From Symbiodinium natans (taxonomy: Eukaryota; Sar; Dinophyceae; Suessiales; Symbiodiniaceae), in NCBI GenBank assembly GCA_905221605.1, contig CAJNDS010002513.1, forward strand, positions 62,001 through 126,000: DNA of 64,000 nt, read 5' to 3'. The notes under the pieces were generated by a model that did no database searches, was not told where the DNA came from, and worked only from the letters and a program-made list of their open reading frames with translations. Positions within the stretch are counted from its first letter, which is position 1, and each line of letters opens with the position of its first letter. This document shows, in pieces, positions 1 to 12,545 of this stretch. Made by a program: the position numbers and the translations under genes.

Positions 1-919
1 TGACGAATCCTTAAATTGGGTTCTTGCCTAAGTCAACAACACAGGGAACCACGGCGACCTCTCTCTCAACTCAAACAATACCCGACGAGCACCCGGCCCG
101 CAATGAGGCCGCAAATGCGTACCAGGTTGGAGCCTGGAGAACAAAGACCTGCATGGGCTCTGGTCTTTCATCTGAGCTGCTGAGCATCCACTCTTTTCAA
201 AGCAGCTTTCTGCAGCTCGCAGGTCGTTGTTGGGTACATTTTGGCTGTGGGGGCACTAGAAGCTCAAATCAGGCAACTTCCCAACAATAACTTGCAAGCG
301 GTCGCCGGGCACTGGTCCCGGTCAAGTTGGCAAGCAAGCTGGTCAAAGCCTAGCTGCTTGGAAATCTGAACGCCAAAACGGCCAAAAACACTTGAAAACT
401 TACTGGGCATGTCTGGGCGTGTGCGCCTTTTGCGCTCACTACAAAGCCAAGAACAAAATTCTTGGCCACCTCCACATCTTTGGAAGGCGATCCCAGCATT
501 GCAGAAAACGGTGTGTGTCTGTGTGTGTGTGTGTGTGTGCGTGTCTGCCTATCCACAGGAGGAAGCCATCCCTGGCTGCTCGCTCATTACTCGGGAACTT
601 CCTTCTGGCCAGCAAGTGGTACCACTTGCATTCACCTGCCACGGCTCCAGATCAAGAGAATCCTCAAGTGGTGAAATGGGAGAATGCCACATCAAGGATG
701 CGACAGGATGACGGGAACACACACTTTTTGTGCACGCAGCCCTTCTTGCTGGCAAACCTGTTCTTGCTGTGGTCTGGCGCAACCCGTCAGAGACTGGGCT
801 TCACCGAGCTGCTTCGTATGCCGGAACAAGCATGCAACTTCTATAATAGTTGTGGTTGGAACAGACCGTCCAGGCCAAAGCAGCACTAGGACTATCTACA
901 TTGAAAGTCAGCCTGCAGC
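1..919. other. No gene recognised
   Basis: Only a GT repeat (513-543) stands out. The short frames on both strands lack motifs. Confidence 0.5.
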
Positions 920-1759
920 TCAATTGCCCTTGCCGCCACCCTTCTGCGGTGGTTTGTAGACACGCCCCTCAGGGCTGGCACGCAGCACCTGCGCAAAGTT
1001 CATGCTGTGCGAGCTGTTGCTGGCGCTGGTGGGCAGAGCACTCGGCCTTGTTGCGCACTCGCACGACTCGGCCATGGATTGCACAGGAGACGCAGTACAA
1101 CATCTTCATGTAGAGCTTCGGCCTTTCTGAAAGCAACAGTGTATACGGCGCATACAAGCTCTGAGGATCTCAGGCTTCGGCAGCATGAAGCTTGAATACC
1201 TCAGTGCGTGGAACGTGGAGATGCACCGAGGAGCCCCACGCCTTGAGGGCCACTTTACGTTTACTTTTCTACATTGCTGTCGAGGAACACGCTCGCCTCT
1301 CGCAAGTCACGCTGCGACGATGCGTCCACCATGTTTCTTACCTCAATCAGCTTTACCATGTTTCACCAAATGCTGCCGGCTTGGCATCAGGCAAACAATG
1401 GCAAACAGAGGTATGCATGCGTAGCCCTGCGCTGACCTGGAAGCGCTTGATGGCCTCACAAGCAAAGGTGTCGGCGGTGGAGCTGCAAGCTTGCTTGAAC
1501 ATCCTGCCGCGTGAGCCTTGTCCTTGGGCACGCAGCGCGCGCAGTTGGAGCAGCGGACAATGGCAGTGTGTCCTCAGCAACGATTCTTGAGGCGAGAGGT
1601 TCCGGAGGATGCGCTGCTGCAGGGAGACGTTAGGATGTTTTATTTGCAACATTCGGGTTCCACATTGTTTTCTGACAACGGCCCGGCTATCCAAAGTAGA
1701 ACAGCAGAGTTTCCACGCCCGTGCTTGGAGCGGCCATTGTTGCGACGCTTGGATGGCAT
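920..1759 (-). CDS. RPS26: 40S ribosomal protein eS26 (RPS26), six exons
   Basis: Complete gene for eS26, a small-subunit ribosomal protein located near the mRNA exit channel. Exons in transcript order: 1714-1759, 1517-1572, 1437-1454, 1291-1341, 1047-1160, 920-988, totalling 354 nt (117 residues, the usual family length). The ATG at 1759 opens [16 protein letters not shown]; next come [14 protein letters not shown] with the first zinc cysteine pair, then AIKRFQ (an 18-bp exon), [17 protein letters not shown], and [20 protein letters not shown] with the second cysteine pair. Introns 1 to 5 start with GA, GC, GT, GT and GC and all end in AG. Oddities are a five-residue insertion (LLSER) just before PKLY and a short lysine/glycine-rich tail ([11 protein letters not shown]). 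The boundary before SLYAPYTL could shift by a few bases because AGC is repeated at both ends of that intron. Identity is very secure. Confidence 0.95.
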
Positions 1760-3940
1760 CTTGTGTGATCCCTTTCAGCTGTTCCGGGCGCTGACAAGAA
1801 GGACTACTGTTTTCCTGAGCCAAGATGGCGTTCGGGAAGATGCAGTCGTGTAACTTTTTGCGGGCCTTCATCACACTGTAGCGGAGTCATGACTGGTAGT
1901 CACTGGTAGTCTCGACTCCCCAAAGACCCCTTGCAGTTGCCGCCTGCAGGGCCTGCAGGGATCATGTGGCGATGCTCCTGTGCAAGTTGACTGCCACCCA
2001 GCGTGTTGGACGGGGCGCATCTTGTGCCGCAGGCTCGGCGGCGATCTGTTGCGGGACCGAATTGGAAGTACATGCTGGAAGGTCAGGTCGATCATGGTCG
2101 ATCTACGTCGACCTCTCATGACTTTCTGCCACAGCATCTAAAGTTGTATGAGTTCAAAACGTGGAAGAGCACAGTTGGCAAGGGCACGGACTAGAACTGA
2201 GATCTGCTTGTAGGCCCCGTTAGGCAAAGAGCGAACTCCATGCAACCATGCCCCACATGTCGGATCCAGGCCTCATCTGAGCATTTGGCACGCAGCCGAG
2301 CTGCCTCACGCCAGGCCTGCCGCTTTGGCTTGGCCTCTGCCAAAAGCAAAGAGAAAAACACCGAGAAAAACACCCAACAGCATGCGCTGGCACGCCGCGC
2401 TCTCCCCATCCTCGTCTCCAAGCATGCTGACCCTTCCACTCAATATGAAAACGCCGGCTCAGGACTCAAGATTAAGATTCCGGGACGCGGTGTGCATTGC
2501 TTTGAGGGTTCAGACCCGTTTTGTTGAGTTTAGGGATCTTTGGTTCGGAGAGCGAGTCACGGCCATCACTCCTTACGGGCACGGGCCTCACTGCCGACAA
2601 TCCTCGGTGTCACTCGGCGCCGGCTCAGGAGGACCTAAGCTTCATGGTGTGACGGCCCACTGCAGAATGGCCTATCAGGAACCAAGTTTTGCTGCTGAGC
2701 CTGTTGAGCTGAAATTGTGGCAGCAACGCCTTCTCTGAACTTGTGGTGTTCCAAGCCGTTTCAGACCCGGCACTGGCTGGACCGCCAAGGGAGACGGATA
2801 GCCACAGGGGCCTGTTGCCGTTGAATGCACATGCTCCAAAACCCCACTTGATGCGCCAGAGTCCCAGAAACCAGGCCTGCTGGCTGGCCATGGATACCGC
2901 CAACCGGGACGGATCTCAATTCTGGAACCCATCGCCTGCATGGACCAAGTCTTCCCCTTCGAGCAAGCATGTACTCCTACGGGCTCTCTGGCCTCACATA
3001 GCTTTCGTCACGGTCGTACTGACGAGCCTGGAGTGGCCCAAGAATAGCCAGAGAACCGCGGAAATGCGCAGCTAGCACATCAGCAGCTGGCCTGTTCAAA
3101 CGGATCGAAAATGGCGTCCCCCAGCTCCACCTCAAGCACACAAATTCCGAAACAGCAAAGACCATGCTCCACCGGAAGCTTGCTGCAGCCAGATGCAGCC
3201 AGCAGGCACCCTTGGCCCAAGGGTCACCGCCGCCGCCTCGCCTCAGCTTCAAGATCAGCAGTGCGACTTTGCACACCTTCAGAGAGGACACTGAGAAGTT
3301 CTTAAGGGCTTATTACCATTATTTTTATTATTCTTAAACCCTAAACCCAAAACCCTCAAAACCCTAAAAACCCTAAACCCTAAGCCCTAAACCCGGGAAC
3401 TCCATTATTAATTGAGAACTTCTACTTTGAGAACTCTTTAAAGAGTTCAGCCGCGTGTCGCACCGGGCCTGCGGCCTCCAGTAGGACCACGCCCTTTCAA
3501 GCCCAAGGGATACTTCTCCTTAGAGAAGCGAACATAAGGAGCTGAGTTAAGGGGTGCCCACTGAAGCTTAAAAACAAAATAATGTAAAAACAATTAAGTG
3601 ATTTTGTGGGGAGAAGAGGCCCAACCGGATGCAAATTGAATGGCAAGACTCTCCAAGGTCAACAGCGACGTTTGCCATGGAGGCCCACTCACCTAGAACT
3701 CCAGGACTCTCATTTCAGACAGCCAGCGCAGCCCTACAACCAACCGTCGGTGCTTGATCGGTTGGTCGTGAGCTGCCTTGTGCACCGCTGCTGTCTGACT
3801 CAAAAAGTAGACTAGGCCCACTTGGAAACAGCTCAACATGACATGGGAACACCGTGAATGCCACAAGATGACGATGGATGGTTTGGTGGTGATGGCGGTA
3901 CATCGTTTGCAGCTCTGGGGAAGAGCTCTAGGCTTCAAGC
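1760..3940. other. Intergenic DNA between RPS26 and the photolyase
   Basis: No recognisable exon apart from the telomere-like motif run. The missing photolyase 3' exons (GNW onward) should lie here but were not seen. Confidence 0.45.
3330..3395. repeat. Interstitial CCCTAAA motifs
   Basis: Imperfect run of AACCCTAAACCC, AACCCTAAAAACC and CCCTAAGCCCTAAACCC, matching the TTTAGGG telomere type read in reverse. Confidence 0.8.
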
Positions 3941-5892
3941 CATAGTTGGAGCAAACATCGTGGTCCAAGAGAAGACTTTCAAACCTCAGCTGTTGCTCTC
4001 TGCGTGCTCGGCGGCATATTCGCGAATCGCTTAGCAAGGATTTGCTGTTTGAGCAAGAGGCCAGTCAGCTCCCACACGCCAGTCGATGTTGAGATAGTGT
4101 ATCAGGTAGGAAGCAACGATGTAGCCTGGGCCAGAACTCGGTGATCTCATACACAGCATCTGTATCTCACTTCAGCCATGTGGCGTCCGCGATTTGCCAT
4201 AAATCCGGTCGCAGCCAACTCCCTCATCAGAGCGTCCACTAGGGGCACGCCTGTCCTCCAAGTCATTTGCACTCTTCCTTTCCTGCCTTGCGTCCCCATC
4301 CCCACCCCCTGCACGTGCAGCGATCAACTCTGAGCATGAGGTCTAATCTCAGGATATGTCAAGAATGTCATCCAGCACTGGCAGTGCCGGCGCCTTCCCT
4401 GCTTCCAGCGATGCTCGGCAACCGCATCCCTCCTGTGTGGACGTCGTGGCATAGCCACATAGCAACATGGTGGCAACAAAGGAACACCCACGAAATGGCA
4501 GCCGCAACCAACAGCACCCTCCAGCTCAGCAATCGCCACATCCAGTTGCCATGCCTCCAGGAACGTGCTCGCCGAGCTGGACCGGAGACAAAGAAAACCC
4601 GGCGGCCAAAGTGAGCACCTCTGTCTTCCAGCAATGATGCAAAGATTGATAGACCAAAGCATCCGGCCCATCGGTTCGTGTTTGTGTGCTTGCCTGCCTG
4701 GGTGTGAACCCCCCGGGAAATCCTGTGCCTCACAGCTATCCAGAGGCCTCCAAGAGGCCCATGGAGCAAACAGTTAGCTGCAAATCACCAAATATTTCAA
4801 GTACTGGTAACATTCTTGGCTCCTACTTTCAAGGCCTGCCATATGACATACGTCCGACGTAGCCCAAGGTGTTTAGGAGCAAGGGGGCTGGGAGCCCTAA
4901 GAGCACTGAAGCTCAAGAAATCAAAACACCATCCTCACCTTGCCAAACTCAGCCCTAAAGCCCTAAAGTTGCCGTAGCCAAGTCTCAGTAGAAGTGGAAG
5001 TAGTCGCGCCAGCAGAGCTGGAAAATGAACTTCTGAACGTGGTCGAAACGCCCATCCTGACACGAATCGACTAGCAACTCTTGTTGCTGCATCTCTTTCC
5101 CTCTCTGCATCTTCCTCGGCAAAACAGCTTGTCATTGTCCCCCAAAACCCTGCTGCGCATGCTGCTCAACTCAGCCCAGGCACGTTGTCTTGGCCATGCT
5201 CACGCTCAAACCTTACCAGGGACTCGGCAAGGAGCTGAAGCATTAATGCATTGAATTTGATGCGCGATCATGCTATTGCCAGGTGGTCGTGCAAGAAAGG
5301 CAGTCGGTTGGCGCGCGGTGTTGCAGGCGAGTCTCTGTTTGGCTCGCCAGTACACCGAGCGAGGCGAAAGGCAACCAACGGCCATCCAAGGGGAGAGGCG
5401 GCTGCTGCAGTGGCAGTCCAGCTGATTCCGGGTCTGCTGATACCTTCCCAGTCCTGCGATATACTTCTTACATGGGGCAAGCAAGGTTGGACCTGGGCGT
5501 CTGCCACAGGCCTGAAAGATAAACACACGTGTCATTGCTTATCGTTGACTCCGCTGCATGGGTCCTGTCTTGGTGCAGTATGCCTCCAGTTGCTTCCTTG
5601 GCCACGGAGAGGGAAGAAAGATGATGATGGTGGGGGCCGGTCCAATTTTCGATCGAGAAGACAAAGTGCAAACCCAGGTGAATGCGGTAAACATACTGCT
5701 CATAAAATGGCAGATGATGCTTAGGCGAATAATGTAGGCCAATGTAGGCTACGTAGGAAGATGCAGACTGCAATGAAGACATCACGTGGGAGACAAGCAA
5801 AACGATGCCATAACTACGCCGTCGAGGCTCCAGGCTTCGGCCTCTCCACCGTGCCATTGGAAGTCACCGGCTAAGGGCTCTTCCAGGACATC
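3941..5892 (-). CDS. Photolyase/cryptochrome (probably CRY-DASH), partial
   Basis: FAD-binding part of a DNA photolyase/cryptochrome, a blue-light flavoprotein that repairs UV dimers or senses light. Exons: 5829-5892 (FQWHGGEAEAW, the GGE..A motif), 5336-5453 (SSRLSPWMAVGCLSPRSVYW, FAD site), 5184-5211 (FEREHGQDN), 4987-5056 (FQLCWRDYFHFY), about 4516-4618 (CAHFGRRVFFVSGPARR), 4177-4255 (TGVPLVDALMRELAATGF, MANRGRH), 4062-4125 (VASYLIHYLNIDWRVGADW) and 3941-3984 (FESLLLDHDVCSNYG). The last block, with WR.GA.WFE and D.CSNYG, is most like DASH cryptochromes. Donors are GC, GA, GT, GA, probably GC, an unresolved one, then GC. The N-terminal antenna-binding domain should lie above 5892, and the terminal exons (GNW onward) below 3941, but I found neither. 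The join between 4177 and 4125 is out of phase as drawn. Family is secure; the subtype is inferred. Confidence 0.9.
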
Positions 5893-7196
5893 CTGAGCAC
5901 GTTGATCATTGAGCACGTGCTCCCGCTGTTTTCTGTGCAGGGGTTTCTTCCTGGAAGCTGCCTTTGCGTTCGCTCGGGCTCATGCGCACACGCCGCAGCG
6001 CTCAGCTTTCTGCATTGAAGCTACAACATCCGAGGGCAACGACCAATCATGCGTCGAGCGGCCAGCCCCATGGCTTGGAGCAAGCGGTCACCTACGGGCT
6101 CCACCATGTCCTCACTTTGCATCCGAGCTCTTCAGCCCTGGCATGTCTCTCCTGTCCGTTTCTGCATGAGCTCTGCAGGCATGTGGCATGCCCATCGAGG
6201 ACCATGTCCCTGGAAGGAGGCAGCTGTCCTCTTCCTGGCACATTGCAAACTACACTACATACTGTGCATTACTGTGCCACGTACCACAGTTGAAAGGTTG
6301 CCTGAACTGACTGCAAGATGTGCCCATGATCTGCCTGAGTACACCAACGTGGCACCGGCCTGGTGCAGAAAGCTCCATGCGAGGAGCTACAGCCGCACAT
6401 GTCTCGTGGTAAAACCTTAGCTGCTTAGCTCCTCAGCAGGATTCTTTGGCCCAGTCATGTACCCAGAGACAGGGCGCAAACGGCTTAACTGCTTAACTTA
6501 AGCCTGCTTGTGACCCCCAGCAAGTTGCGCCGAGAAACTTGCCAAATGGGAGTGGCAGCCAATCGGAGACAGCCTCTCAACCATGGCAAAAGAGGCCAGC
6601 AGAATTTGGGGATCATCGGTGCCCAGGTTGAAGCAGCGAAGCAATCTTTGCAGCAAGGATGCGAAATCCAAATCCTCCCGACTCCGGAGGGTCTGGCCTG
6701 GGCCCATGTCTTTGAAGGATTTCTTTAGATTTTGGTACGTGCTGCGGCTGCGGCTACTTTGTGGATTGAATTCAAGGTTGAACTCTGCACAAGGCCAGGC
6801 AGAAAAAGAGGAGACTTCGAGTGAATTGGTAGACCATCCAAGACTGATGTGTTCAAGAGCTAACAGCTGCTTGGAGCCCACGCCGAAATAGCTACGCACC
6901 TCGGCTCAACACAGATGATGGCGTGTCTGATGCTTGTTATGCTAGTTGTGAAGCAGGAACTGTACCACAGTTCTGTCGCGGTGGCTCAAGCATTCTCCAG
7001 CAGTGCACTTTCGACAGATGCTGCGGCTACTGTGTTTGCATGCTGCTGCATCGTATAGCTCAGGCTTGGATTTGCAATCAACTAGCACATGCTTGTTGGA
7101 AGCGGCAATAACTTGATTCACAGTGCCTCGACACTGGCTTGAAGTCTGCTCCGAACGGCCTCATGCACAGCAAGCTGGGTTGTGCAATTCCTGAAA

Positions 7197-7457
7197 TAAT
7201 GTGGGACCTGCTTCAGTGTGCCCTGCCCCCCAACAGTCCAAACTGGCCTTTAAACGGTCCACGGGATTTTATACAAGCGATTTGATAAGAAAGGAAGTTT
7301 GAAATCCGACCACTGGGCTTGAGATGGTTTAGGTTTTGAACCCAAGAGGCCGCTTCGAAATCAAGAGGCAGGGGCCCGGGCCAGGACATGAAATAACACA
7401 GGAGTGTTCCGAGTTGGGGGCATCCTTAAAGAGGGTTCTGAAACAGGGTCCACTTTA
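7197..7457. mobile_element. Probable diverged relative of the 49057 element
   Basis: The left end TAATGTGGGACC and right end AAACAGGGTCCACTTTA resemble the ends of the 49057-49346 element, and the shared internal order (CCCCCCAACAGTCC..., ACGG, GGGATTTTATA) fits, but identity is low and no clean TIR remains. Confidence 0.45.
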
Positions 7458-8285
7458 GGAGGTCAGGCTGGCTTCTGGACTAGGCCTTTGCCGGATCGAA
7501 CTTACATTTTGTTTTGCAAAAGGGAACCGGGAATTCTTCGTTTCGGGTCAGTTGGGATGGATGGCGGGTTTTGGGGACCTTGGAAAGAAGGCCTGCCTTT
7601 ACATTCAAAGGCCTTTAAGCCAAGAGGCCAGGGCATCGGTCTTCGAGCTGTCTTAAGCACTTCTTTTTGCATCCCACAGTCAAGACACCTAAACCCTCAA
7701 ACACTACACGGTGGCAAACTTGCCTTATGTGCCCTTACTAATGCAGGTGGTTTGCGCAAGTCCAAGTCTGACTGTATCACCATGACTTATTTTTATGGCG
7801 CCAGAAGACGGTTACTCGCAGCCGCGGCTAGGCCTTCATAGTGCCCACAAGCTCTGCGTGCCTCTTCCACTCGCTGCTCGTCGTGTGTATCCTCTGCCTG
7901 GCATCCAACTACGGAGTGGGGCACGCGAGGCATCGTTGGAAGCTCTACATGGGTGAAATGGCACCACTCTGCACTGGCTTTCTAAATCTGTTCTGGCCTG
8001 GTATACGAGTAACGACCCCGCTGGCAAAAGCTTCGGGAGCACCTGACTGGATTCGGCACGCTACATCGATGCTGCAATAACAGGGTCCTGTTTGTGTGTG
8101 TGTGTGGGGGCAACCCATAAACATCGGGTGTATTCAGAACAAACTCTAGATAAGCTTTTGCTCCGGCCTTCCCTGCTTAGTTCCTCCCATGAGGGATCAT
8201 AGGGGGGTGAGATGGGGGTGGGGGGTGTGGAGTGGAGACTTGGATGAAGCAAGTCTTCGGGCCGTAGGCGGGCGCACCATGTCGA

Positions 8286-8295
8286 TCACCCCCCC

Positions 8296-8326
<31 letters not shown>

Positions 8327-8330
8327 ACAA
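8286..8330. repeat. Poly-C followed by AC repeat
   Basis: A C run of more than 20 followed by about nine AC units; a further AC run lies at 8396-8412. Confidence 0.95.
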
Positions 8331-9678
8331 ACAAAAACAAAGCAAACGAAACCGAACAGGCAACAGACCAACCATCAAACCATCAAACGAACAAATACAC
8401 ACACACACACAGAGCGCACTGACTGCAAGCCAGTGCCTCCTCCGGATGTCCAACAAAAACCATGAGCTGTGAGGCGATGCCACGCAATGACAGGGCCAGG
8501 GCCTCAGAACTAGCATCAGGTGATGAGCGCAGACAGGGAGTGAAGCTTCCAACATGGTGTCAAGGTTGAGTGATTCGGTCTGATATCTTCGGCAAGCCTT
8601 AACCGCTTTTGCCATTGTTTGGTTCCAGCCTCAAGGGACTCGGCGATGAAACGGCTCCTCCCCCAGGTAAGTTTTGTAAAGTCATGCGGTCGGTGAAAGG
8701 TAGGATGTCGATCAGCTGAGTTTGCATGCTATGAACCCTCGCAACCGACTCGGTGCAGGGTCTGTGTCTTCCAGCTGCTAGGCTGCACCTTGGGTTTAGG
8801 GTTCGCGACCGGTCGAAATGAGCAATACACTGAACCTGTGGCATCAGCAGAGCCGGTAGTGATAGCACCAGTCTGCGAAACATGTACGATGCCCTGGTAG
8901 TCCTAATCCCATGACTCATCTGAACTTCTCATGTGTGTGATGCTTCTGCACAACTGCGGACAGAGCTGCAGACTTCGAAACGCTCACTTCTGAAAATGCT
9001 TGAAGACAATGCGGACAAGTCCTGAAAGGTCCGCATCTGAGGTGGTCGCCCCAATGGCTTTGTTCCCACTGGCGTGGATCAATACAATACCTCAGTGCGG
9101 AACCCTGCCATTCAGTCTGCTTTGTGTGTCAAACCTTCTTGCAAACGAACGGCACAATCAAGAGCTCAGAAGCTGCGCGGAGTCCTCCCACATGGAAGAT
9201 TTCCTTCAGCTGGAACAGAACCACAAGCTCACTGCAGTCGAGAACGCTTCATTTGCAGAGCCCGGCCCTGGAAATTATTCTGGATATGAGGCACATTGTC
9301 GTGTAGGCGTAGATCATTCCGCAGCCATGCAACGGCGCGGCGCGTCATGTGAAGCAACGCTGGAAGCTGAAGCAGGGTAGTTCGAGTTCAAGGTCACGGG
9401 TGAGGCCCGCATTATATTTGGGGCTGCATCGGGTTCATGCAGGGGTTGAAGCCGTTTGACGACCATGAATACAAACAAAGACACGCGAGCTCGCATACAC
9501 AAACAAACCAACCAGCACAGCTGCAAATGCTTTTGTTTCAAGCACATTGCACACTCACATGGATATGGATATGGATATATGTATATATATATATATACAC
9601 TTTAAGACATAAACACGTTGACACTTTCACTCTCCCATGCTTTTCCGATCTTTGCAAGCCCCTCGCGGCGGCGGATAC

Positions 9679-9844
9679 CTTCCTCGCACATGACGAAGCA
9701 CATGCCCACATCCAATGCCACACAGTGGTTGGCAGGTCATACTTCAATAAGTACAATCTCGTCTTAGAAGCCATCTGGGAGCCCAACTCGCCAAGCCTCA
9801 TCTCAGCGCACTCACGCACCTGCATGCTGATCGTCATCAACAGT
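9679..9844 (-). CDS. Putative exon of an unrecognised protein
   Basis: Open minus-strand exon of 55 codons, with an AG acceptor before 9844 and a GT donor after 9679. It reads LLMTISMQVRECAEMRLGEL, then KTRLYLLKYDLPTTVWHWMW. The pattern loosely recalls the cytosolic segment after S6 of KCNH/CNG-type channels, but there is no diagnostic motif and I found no partner exon. Treat it as a hypothetical exon. Confidence 0.35.
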
Positions 9845-11364
9845 CTTGAGCTATACCACTACAAGTATATTCTCTGTCTGTTGTCAGCAATGGCTTCTAT
9901 ACTCCGCACCCTCCAAGAGCACGTTGAAGCTCTTTATAGGCCTTCGGTCATGTATAAGTCGTGCATACATATACAGGACCTGCGCGCACGTGCTATAAAT
10001 GCGTAAATTCTGCGCAAGTAGCAGTCGCAACCAGGCAAACCAGGCAAGCACTTTTCTTGACACTCCGCGCTGGCTTGCTGCTTGCGCTCATCATTTGCAG
10101 GGAATGATCCGCAGCTGGGATGCCATGGCTGTTTGTTGCAGCCAAGGTTGCACCCATGGCAGCAATGTGTGTTTAGAGGCAGAAGCCAGTGCCACAGAGC
10201 AGGCGATCGCGGCCGCACGCTTGCAAGGGCGACCCTGCATGACATGAGTTTTTGTTACAGGCACCCTTGGCAAGGAACGGCAACGGAAGTTCTGCTGCGC
10301 TCAGAGACGACGAGGACTGGCGACTGCCCGGGCAACAGCTCGAGGTGTTGTCACAGATCCAAGGTCAAGTCCACCACTTATGATTTTCAATGATTACATA
10401 TATTGCGCAACGTTTCGAGTGAATGACGAGGTGGCGTGGGCACATGGATCCTTGACAGCCCTCTTATTAAAGCTGATTGGACAAAGAAGCTGGCGGCTAG
10501 AAACAGCAACAAGCACATCACTAAACAAAGGGTTTTCAATTGAAAGTTAGCGTGCGCTTGTCTTTGGGCTACTTGTGCAAAGTGCAGTATTTTGAGAGCG
10601 CTCAGGCTGCCTGTGAGCTCCGCAGGGGCTGGCTAAGCAGCCGTGAAACGACCCACCTCCTCGCTCATATGGCTGCCGATGACAAAGCAAAAGTTACCGC
10701 CCGGTTTGGGGACAGTAGCCAAGCCGGCTGCCAAATGGAGAAGGGTCACATCATGTATCATGTATCGTATATGGTACATGACTGTCCAAGCCGGGGCAAC
10801 TCTTTACAGGGGCCTGGCTTTGGACACACCTACACCTACCAAAACCTCTCACGCTTGCAGAGTTGCTCCGAGGGTCAGGCGACGACTCATCTACGATGAT
10901 AGTAACACAGGAATTAAGAATAATACGCTGCATCTGTCTTGTTGTCACGTCACCCTCGTACTTTGCCTGAGTTTGTCCGCGCGTAAAGTCCTCTGCTCTC
11001 TTTGCAAGAAATTTCTAGGCCCGGGCTGGTGATCTTGGGCGATGCAGATTTATGTTCCACAGACTGAAGAAGTATTGTTTCTGCAGAAGACACGGACATA
11101 AGCTTGCCAGGCTCTGGAACAAGGGCGCTGCCCCATGGCCCAAGAAGCTCCCTTTACTCATGTTTATTCCTAGGGCTGGGCAGCATCCATGGAGGCGCTT
11201 GGACTGAGTTTCTTAAGAAACAGACTCACTTCGCCTCGCTTTTGCTCCTCATTCAACTTGACTGATGCTTCATCGGCTGTTTCTGCGGCCTCTGCTCTTG
11301 CAATGCTGAGCCCCACACCGCTCAGCAAGGATGCAACAACTCAGCCTCAGAGCACTTGGGAAAC

Positions 11365-11510
11365 TGGGGGCGGGGGGGGGGGGGGCGGGCTTATGATTAT
11401 AAGTACTATTATTATCATTATCATTATTAGTATTATTCGTGTTATCATTATTGTTACTACTATCAAATATTTATTATTTTTATTGTTATTAGTATTCGTA
11501 TCATTAGAGA
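11365..11510. repeat. Poly-G and ATT-rich microsatellite
   Basis: A G run near 11369-11385, then an ATTATT/ATCATT run to about 11505. A similar AATAAT/ATC run is at 23990-24032. Confidence 0.9.
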
Positions 11511-12183
11511 ATGAGGGGAGGGGAGGGGAGCTACTCAGTGCTATGAAAATTCTCACATTCTCGCCCACTCCAAGGCCTCCAATCCCTGGAGAGCTGTGAG
11601 AGGCCGAAGTGAAGTTTTGTTACCGCTCCAAGCCAGGCCAAATCTGTATCCTCAGCTGCGGAATACATGCTTTTACATGATGTAACATTTAAGCCGCATC
11701 TCCTCCTCTGCTGTTACTGTTGTTGGCCTGAGCTAACGCCTCAAGATGCGGGTATCACGGAAGGAGCCGCCCATGCTTCCCACAGAGCTTCGCATAAGAC
11801 ATGCTTGTGGCAAGAACCTTTAGACATCCCGCTGCTTCTCAGACCAGGCAGCCCTCCATCTCCGATCTTCAGCGCCTTGTGATGCTTATAGTACCTTAGG
11901 TTTGTCCCAGAAGCTACGCAGCGCTCACGCTACAAGGCCCCTTTCTTCTCCTTCTTGTTGCTTCATCGCTCTCGATGTGACTTTCCTTCTCTTGCCACCT
12001 GTTCACGGTTCTTCCCAGGCCCATTCCGTGTGTAGGCCTTCGCGCTCCCTTAAAGAATTTCGTTGCCTTCATGGCGCCTTGCGCCATCTCCGTGTTGCAG
12101 CTTCCAAGACGGGCCAGATCCCTTCCTGGCCTTCAATTGGTGATTGACCGCTTTCGTCTGGTCAAAACCTGTCCCTAGGCAGC

Positions 12184-12489
12184 ATGCTCTCTCTGTCTCT
12201 CGCTCTCTCTCGCTCTCTTCTTCCTCTTCTGCTGGGCATGAGCGGGCCCCGATGGAGCCCCGACACGCACAAGTGCGCCCTGATCCGGTTCTGTCGTGAG
12301 ACTGCAACCAGAGGCTCGGTGTCGTGTTCCCCCGACCATTTTCATAAACATATAAAAAAGAATTACCCCGAAAACAGTCTACAATTGCAGGCCCTCTCTC
12401 TGTCTCTCTGTCTGTCTGTCTCTCTGTCTCTCTGTCACTCTGTCACTCTGTCACTGTGTCTCTCTGTCTCTCTGTCTCTCTGTCTCTCA

Positions 12490-12521
<32 letters not shown>

Positions 12522-12545
12522 CTCTCTCTGTCTCTCTGTGAGTCT
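12184..12545. repeat. CT/GTCT-rich simple repeats
   Basis: Runs of TCTCTGTC at 12184-12230 and 12390-12540, separated by unique sequence. Confidence 0.9.

Larger units (their letters stand above)
5893..9678. other. No recognised gene
   Basis: The photolyase N-terminal domain is expected upstream of 5892 but I could not find it. The stretch holds the diverged MITE and simple repeats. Confidence 0.4.
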
